Positions 50,840 to 54,435 of a DNA stretch of 54,435 bases are shown here, one piece after another. Below the pieces are notes generated by a model, which did no database searches, was not told the DNA's origin, and saw only the letters and a list, made by a program, of their open reading frames with translations. Source of the DNA: Mycetocola sp. (GTDB lineage Bacteria > Actinomycetota > Actinomycetes > Actinomycetales > Microbacteriaceae); assembly GCF_025464835.1 (NCBI RefSeq), contig NZ_JAODMP010000011.1:1-54435 (forward strand). The letters run 5' to 3'. The position numbers and the translations under genes are program-made. Numbering within the stretch: position 1 is the first letter of the stretch; the number at the start of each line of letters is the position of its first letter.

Positions 50840-52501
50840 TCAGCCGTCCGCCTTCGTGATGGTGGTCAGGATGACGAGCGCTGCCGAGGTGTACGGCGTC
50901 GGCGTCATGTAGGGGTTGTCGGCGTCGGGCCACCCGGTGAAGCTCTTATCGGAGAAGAGACCCCAGAGGCCTGCGTAGTAAACCGAGATGACCGGAACGT
51001 CGTTGTACATGACCTCCTGGAGCTCGCCGGCGAGCTCCTTCTGGCGGGCTTCGTCGACGGTCGTGCGGAACTCGGTGAGCATCGCGTCGACCTCCGGGTT
51101 GGAGTACCGCTGGTAGTTCGACGACGCAGAGGTGCCGACCGGCTGAAGGAAGTCGGAGCTCAGCAGGTTGTAGTAGCCCTGGTAGACCGAGCCATTGCCG
51201 CCGAAGGACGTCATCGCGACGTCGAAATCGCCGTTCTGGACCGCCTGGAAGTAGGCGGCGGGCTGCGGCTGATTGATCTTCACGTCGATGCCGATTGCGG
51301 TGTACTGCTTCTGGATCTCCTGGACTGCGCGCAGCCAGTCGGTCCAGCCGTTCGGCGTGGTGATCGTCATCGTGGCCTGGTTGCCGTCCGCATCGACGAG
51401 CTTGCCGTCCTGGATGGTGTAGCCGGCCTCGGCGAAGGCCGCCTCGGCGGCGGCGGTGTCCTGCGTGACCATGCCCTCGTCGGGGATCGCGTCGGTGAGC
51501 CACTCGGCCTGCGTCGGCAGCAGGAGACCCTGCTGCCCGGCGGCATCGACGGTGCCCTCCGAGGCGTTGTCAGCGATGCTGTCGCGCTCGAGCGCGAGGG
51601 ACATGCCCTTGCGGAAGTTCGGGTCGTCGTATGGAGCCTTTGTGAGGTTCGGCGCGATGGCGACCGTGCCACCCGCGGGGAACCAGAACTGGTTGCCCTC
51701 ATCGGCGGCGACCCAGGTGTTCTCGACGTCCGACATGAAGGCGTAGGCCCAGTCATAACCGTTGTTGACGATGTCCAGTTGCGAGTTCGCGGCGGGGAGC
51801 ACGAGCTGCTCGGCGGCGACCTTGTCGGCCTGCCAGTAGTCCGGGTTCTTCTCGAGCTTGTACTGGTTCGCGTTGAAGTCACCGAGCGTATACGGCCCGG
51901 TGCCGATCGGGCTCTCGTTGGTGAAGGTGGCCGGGTCCGCGACGTCGGCCCAGAGGTGCTCCGCGACGATCGGGACGGCGAGCACGATGATCGGCGCGGA
52001 AGAGTCCTCGGCGTGGAGGGTGAAGGTGACCTTCTGGCCCTCGGCATTCACGGACTCGAGACGCGACCAGACACCGGTGCTGTCGAGGGCAGGGAACTCC
52101 TTGAGGAGGTTGTATGTGAAGACGACGTCGTCAGCGGTGAACTCTTCGCCGTCGCTCCAGGTGACTCCCTCGCGGATGTCCGAGACGATCGTCTTGGCGT
52201 CGGGCTGCGTGTAGTTCGTCTGCAGGAAGTTCGTCGACTTGCCGTCGAGCGCGTTCACGACCATGAGGGGCTCGTTGATGATGGTCGCGGTGGTGCGCTT
52301 CTCGATCACAAACGGGTTGAAGTTCTTGACGAACGTCGGCGAACCGTTGTCTGCGGCGAGCATGAGTGAGCTCGATCCTGCCGTTCCGGTCTTGGATCCG
52401 GGCTCGGGAGCCGCACAGGCGCTGAGCGACAGGACTGCGACGAGCCCCAGCCCCAGAGCGGAAGTCAGGCGCGTGCGCGTCCGACGGGTGCCATCGATCA
52501 T
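50840..52501 (-). CDS. Family-5 substrate-binding lipoprotein, predicted sophoro-oligosaccharide binder
   Basis: 553-residue SBP_bac_5 protein (DppA/OppA fold). Signal peptide ends in lipobox LSAC with Cys29. Family segments: IREGVTWSDGEEFTADDVVF, SPIGTGPYTLGDFNANQYKL and NPDYWQADKVAAEQL. Such proteins bind peptides, nickel or oligosaccharides; only the operon context argues for glucan oligosaccharides. The ATG at 52501 follows AAGGAGAAG. It is the first structural gene after the regulator and lies downstream of a perfect palindromic operator. Confidence 0.88.
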   Translation of the reverse strand: MIDGTRRTRTRLTSALGLGLVAVLSLSACAAPEPGSKTGTAGSSSLMLAADNGSPTFVKNFNPFVIEKRTTATIINEPLMVVNALDGKSTNFLQTNYTQPDAKTIVSDIREGVTWSDGEEFTADDVVFTYNLLKEFPALDSTGVWSRLESVNAEGQKVTFTLHAEDSSAPIIVLAVPIVAEHLWADVADPATFTNESPIGTGPYTLGDFNANQYKLEKNPDYWQADKVAAEQLVLPAANSQLDIVNNGYDWAYAFMSDVENTWVAADEGNQFWFPAGGTVAIAPNLTKAPYDDPNFRKGMSLALERDSIADNASEGTVDAAGQQGLLLPTQAEWLTDAIPDEGMVTQDTAAAEAAFAEAGYTIQDGKLVDADGNQATMTITTPNGWTDWLRAVQEIQKQYTAIGIDVKINQPQPAAYFQAVQNGDFDVAMTSFGGNGSVYQGYYNLLSSDFLQPVGTSASSNYQRYSNPEVDAMLTEFRTTVDEARQKELAGELQEVMYNDVPVISVYYAGLWGLFSDKSFTGWPDADNPYMTPTPYTSAALVILTTITKADG

Positions 52502-52591
52502 GGACGTCTTCTCCTTAGTGTCATCTTCGTCACCTCGGCCGGGCGGTGCGCATCCATGCGAATCACGTCGGCAAGTTGTGTTGTCTAGCTT

Positions 52592-52609
52592 AATGTATGC
52601 GCATACATT
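52592..52609. promoter_or_regulatory. LacI operator of the glucan locus
   Basis: AATGTATGCGCATACATT is a perfect 18-bp palindrome with a central CG, the form preferred by LacI proteins. It covers the -10 element and part of the spacer of the predicted promoter. Confidence 0.78.
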
Positions 52610-52620
52610 CCATTGCGCAA
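52592..52620 (-). promoter_or_regulatory. Predicted promoter of the glucan-transporter operon
   Basis: Minus strand TTGCGC (52620-52615), 17-base spacer, TACATT (52597-52592). The operator lies inside it, so repressor and polymerase would compete directly. Confidence 0.55.
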
Positions 52621-52679
52621 CTCCTGATTCGACACCAGGCGGGAGCCGGCGGGATGGACGGTGACGATGACTGCCTGGG

Positions 52680-53771
52680 TCAGGGGAGGCAACCACAGCT
52701 CTCGCGCAGCAGAACCGTGACCGGCAAGGTCCTGGTCTGCGGTGGCATCAGCGGGTCGCCCAGTCTGCGCAGCAGGGTGTCCACCGCCGCGCGCCCCAGC
52801 TCACGCATGGGCTGACGCACGGTCGTGATCCGCGGTCGTGACATCTCCGAGGCGTCGATGCCGTCGAAGCCGGTGATGATGACGTCCTCGGGCACCCGCA
52901 GCTCTGCGGCAAGCAGGGCGTCGAGGATTCCAAGGGCGGTCTGGTCGTTCGAACACATGAGCGCCCGCGGGACCGGACCCGCCTCGACCAAACGACGGCC
53001 GAGCATCCGGCCGTGACCACGGGTGAAGTCACCTCGCAGGAGCGGCTCCGACGGCGCCTCAATCCCCTCGGCCAGCAGCCCCATTCGGAACCCCTCGAAG
53101 CGGTCGCGATCGTCCGGGGAGTCGGCCGGGCCTCCGACGAAGGCCACGTCGCGGACTCCGTGCACGTCGACGACGTGCTTGGTCATCGCCTCCATCCCGG
53201 CGACGTTGTCGGTGCCGATGTGATCGTAGTCGTCCCCTGCGCGCGGACCGGCGATGACCACAACCGGGATGCGCCGGGCGATGTGCGCGAGCAGCCCCTC
53301 GGGCACCGTCTGCGAGAGCGTGACCATGCCATCGACACGACCAGCGAGGTTGTCGAAGATCTCATTGCCCCGTTCCCCCCGCGCCACCGCGATAGTCACA
53401 GCCATGCCGTGCCGCCACGCCTCGATCTCCGTGCCAAGCATTACCTCGCTGATGTAGAGGTTCCCGCTCGGTTCGACGTCCTCGGGCGGGTCGAGTCGCG
53501 CGATTACCTTGCCATCCGCATACGCGATCGGGGCCGGCCCACCGTCGATCCCGTCGAAGTCGGGAAAGCACAACCCGATCGCACCGGCCCGTCGCGCTGC
53601 CAAGCTGCGAGCGCTTCCGCTCGGCACATAGCCCAAATCCAGGACGGCAGCGTCCACGCGGTCCTTGGTCGCCTGCGACACCTTGTGCGGCTTACGGAAC
53701 ACACGTGACACGGTCGCGATCGACACCCCAGCGAGATCCGCGACGTCGTAGACAGTGGGCGCCTTCGGCAT
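52680..53771 (-). CDS. LacI-family regulator of the glucan locus
   Basis: 363-residue repressor. Helix-turn-helix TVYDVADLAGVSIATVSRVF at residues 6-25, hinge ending SARSLAARRAG, then an effector domain with an insert around residues 75-105 (DGIDGGPAPIAYADGKVIARL) not usual for the family. It ends with LLRESCGCLP. The ATG at 53771 follows GGAGG. It is upstream of and co-directional with the binding-protein gene, with the palindromic operator at 52592-52609 in between. Likely induced by an imported oligosaccharide or a breakdown product. Confidence 0.9.
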   Translation of the reverse strand: MPKAPTVYDVADLAGVSIATVSRVFRKPHKVSQATKDRVDAAVLDLGYVPSGSARSLAARRAGAIGLCFPDFDGIDGGPAPIAYADGKVIARLDPPEDVEPSGNLYISEVMLGTEIEAWRHGMAVTIAVARGERGNEIFDNLAGRVDGMVTLSQTVPEGLLAHIARRIPVVVIAGPRAGDDYDHIGTDNVAGMEAMTKHVVDVHGVRDVAFVGGPADSPDDRDRFEGFRMGLLAEGIEAPSEPLLRGDFTRGHGRMLGRRLVEAGPVPRALMCSNDQTALGILDALLAAELRVPEDVIITGFDGIDASEMSRPRITTVRQPMRELGRAAVDTLLRRLGDPLMPPQTRTLPVTVLLRESCGCLP

Positions 53772-54111
53772 CAGATCCTCCGTCTCATCACGGCTCCGAT
53801 ATTACGACACGCCTGCGCGCCCCGACTGCCTGCGTGCTCGTTCGTGGCAGACATGCTCTCAGAACGGGTCATGGATCTTACGGCACGGGATGGCGCATCG
53901 GAAGAGGAGTTTGCGCTTTCTCGGCAACGTGTTCCGCCTCAACTTCGGGGCCAATACGGTTGCGCGTCGACAGGCAGATCCTCGGGCGTCCATGGAACAA
54001 GGCGGCCGAACCTAGGCCTTACTTTCCTCTCTGACGCGTCCGGCGACGAGCGGCCCCGCTCGGTTTTTCGGTCACACATCATCATCGACTGAGGCCGCTA
54101 CATGTGCGTTC
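53772..54111. other. Non-coding or decayed stretch left of the VOC remnant
   Basis: Short overlapping frames only (for example one starting MADMLSERVMDLTARDGASE), without ribosome-binding sites or recognisable families. Together with the following remnant it looks like decayed DNA at the right end of the insertion. Confidence 0.4.
54047..54068 (+). terminator. Intrinsic terminator, plus strand
   Basis: CGAGCGG-CC-CCGCTCG followed by GTTTTT. It would end a plus-strand transcript, but no intact plus-strand gene precedes it, so it is probably left from a lost gene. Confidence 0.6.
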
Positions 54112-54264
54112 CTGCGCCGAGCCTGTCGACTTGCTGCGGACCTTCAGCGCCTTGCTGGGTTGGACCACGGCTTCATGTACTCCCGTGACCTCGAGGATCC
54201 GGGCGGGAACATCCTCGAGCTCGGCCACATGGATCCGGTCGCTGCGGAGAAAGGCCAGACGTCT
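54112..54264 (+). pseudogene. VOC/glyoxalase-family remnant
   Basis: The frame gives LDHGFMYSRDLEDPGGNILE then LGHMDPVAAEKG. FMYSRDLEDPGGN followed by DPVAA is the C-terminal signature of actinobacterial glyoxalase/bleomycin-resistance-like VOC proteins. The N-terminal half is absent and the frame runs on to the next gene without a stop. A truncated relic at the edge of the insertion. Confidence 0.55.
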
Positions 54265-54339
54265 ATCTGGCCGAGCAGGGCACGCAATCCTGACGCCCGC
54301 CTTCGGTTCGGCGCATACGGCACGCGATACCCTTTCAGG

Positions 54340-54435
54340 GTGAGCACTACACCGAAACTTTCCACGAAGATTTCCGCCATCGCCGAGTCGGCCACACTGA
54401 AAGTGGATGCCAAAGCAAAAGCGCTGCAGGCACAG
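54340..54435 (+). CDS. Aspartate aminotransferase family protein, N-terminus (partial)
   Basis: The last 32 codons of the window: VSTTPKLSTKISAIAESATL then KVDAKAKALQAQ. KISAIAESATL-x-VDAKAKALQA is the start of actinobacterial PLP-dependent aspartate aminotransferases (class I, AspC/AspB). The GTG at 54340 is six bases after TACCCT and has no ribosome-binding site, so it is probably leaderless. In streptomycetes and related bacteria this gene lies divergently next to tRNA-Trp and secE; here 17 kb intervenes. Confidence 0.75.
   Translation, partial: MSTTPKLSTKISAIAESATLKVDAKAKALQAQ

Noticed and set aside
53844-54092. Small plus-strand gene ending after the terminator at 54047
   Set aside because: No ribosome-binding site, no recognisable family, and the frame runs past the terminator hairpin, so it is unlikely to be expressed as read.

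Overview
The window comes from a high-GC actinobacterium, most likely Microbacteriaceae. Evidence: GC-rich genes, many GTG starts, actinobacterial DUF3105/DUF305 and DUF559 proteins, NusG with a long acidic N-terminal extension, and the ribosomal order tRNA-Trp, secE, nusG, rplK, rplA, then rplJ, rplL. Genus cannot be fixed from sequence alone. Most genes are on the minus strand.

Region 1 (1-7.5 kb): a ChvE/MmsAB monosaccharide ABC transporter, ending at the left edge in a divergent, apparently ATPase-dead ABC paralogue, with its LacI regulator and an MFS exporter. Region 2 (7.6-16.2 kb): cystathionine gamma- and beta-enzymes (metB, cbs), a DUF3105/DUF305 membrane pair, a DUF559 endonuclease-domain gene bracketed by four copies of a palindromic repeat, a decayed secreted-protein gene, and an ABC exporter. 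Region 3 (16.3-21.0 kb): an AglE/F/G-type oligosaccharide transporter without its own ATPase and a divergent LacI regulator sharing AACCGGTTCC operators. Region 4 (21.1-37.3 kb): rplJL with an attenuator leader, HAD phosphatase, OmpR/HK pair with a predicted auto-activation box, a complete pcaHGBL set (protocatechuate to 3-oxoadipate) with an IclR regulator, several small metabolic genes, then rplKA, nusG, secE and tRNA-Trp.

Region 5 (37.3-54.3 kb): about 17 kb lying between tRNA-Trp/secE and the start of an aspartate aminotransferase gene (aspC) at the right edge, a pair that is close together in other actinobacteria. It holds an unusual flavin disulfide reductase, decayed MFS and VOC fragments at the flanks, and one eight-gene co-directional locus: LacI regulator, family-5 lipoprotein, two Dpp-type permeases, a fused double ATPase, GH1, GH94 (closest in architecture to 1,2-beta-oligoglucan phosphorylase) and a circularly permuted GH3. 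I read this as a sophoro-oligosaccharide (beta-1,2-glucan) uptake and phosphorolysis island, with import by an oligopeptide-family transporter. No secreted endo-beta-1,2-glucanase is present, so the cell would scavenge oligosaccharides made by others.

At least nine genes start exactly six bases after a TANNNT-like hexamer, the signature of leaderless transcripts; the same pattern precedes aspC. No rRNA, CRISPR array, integrase, transposase or replication origin was seen.
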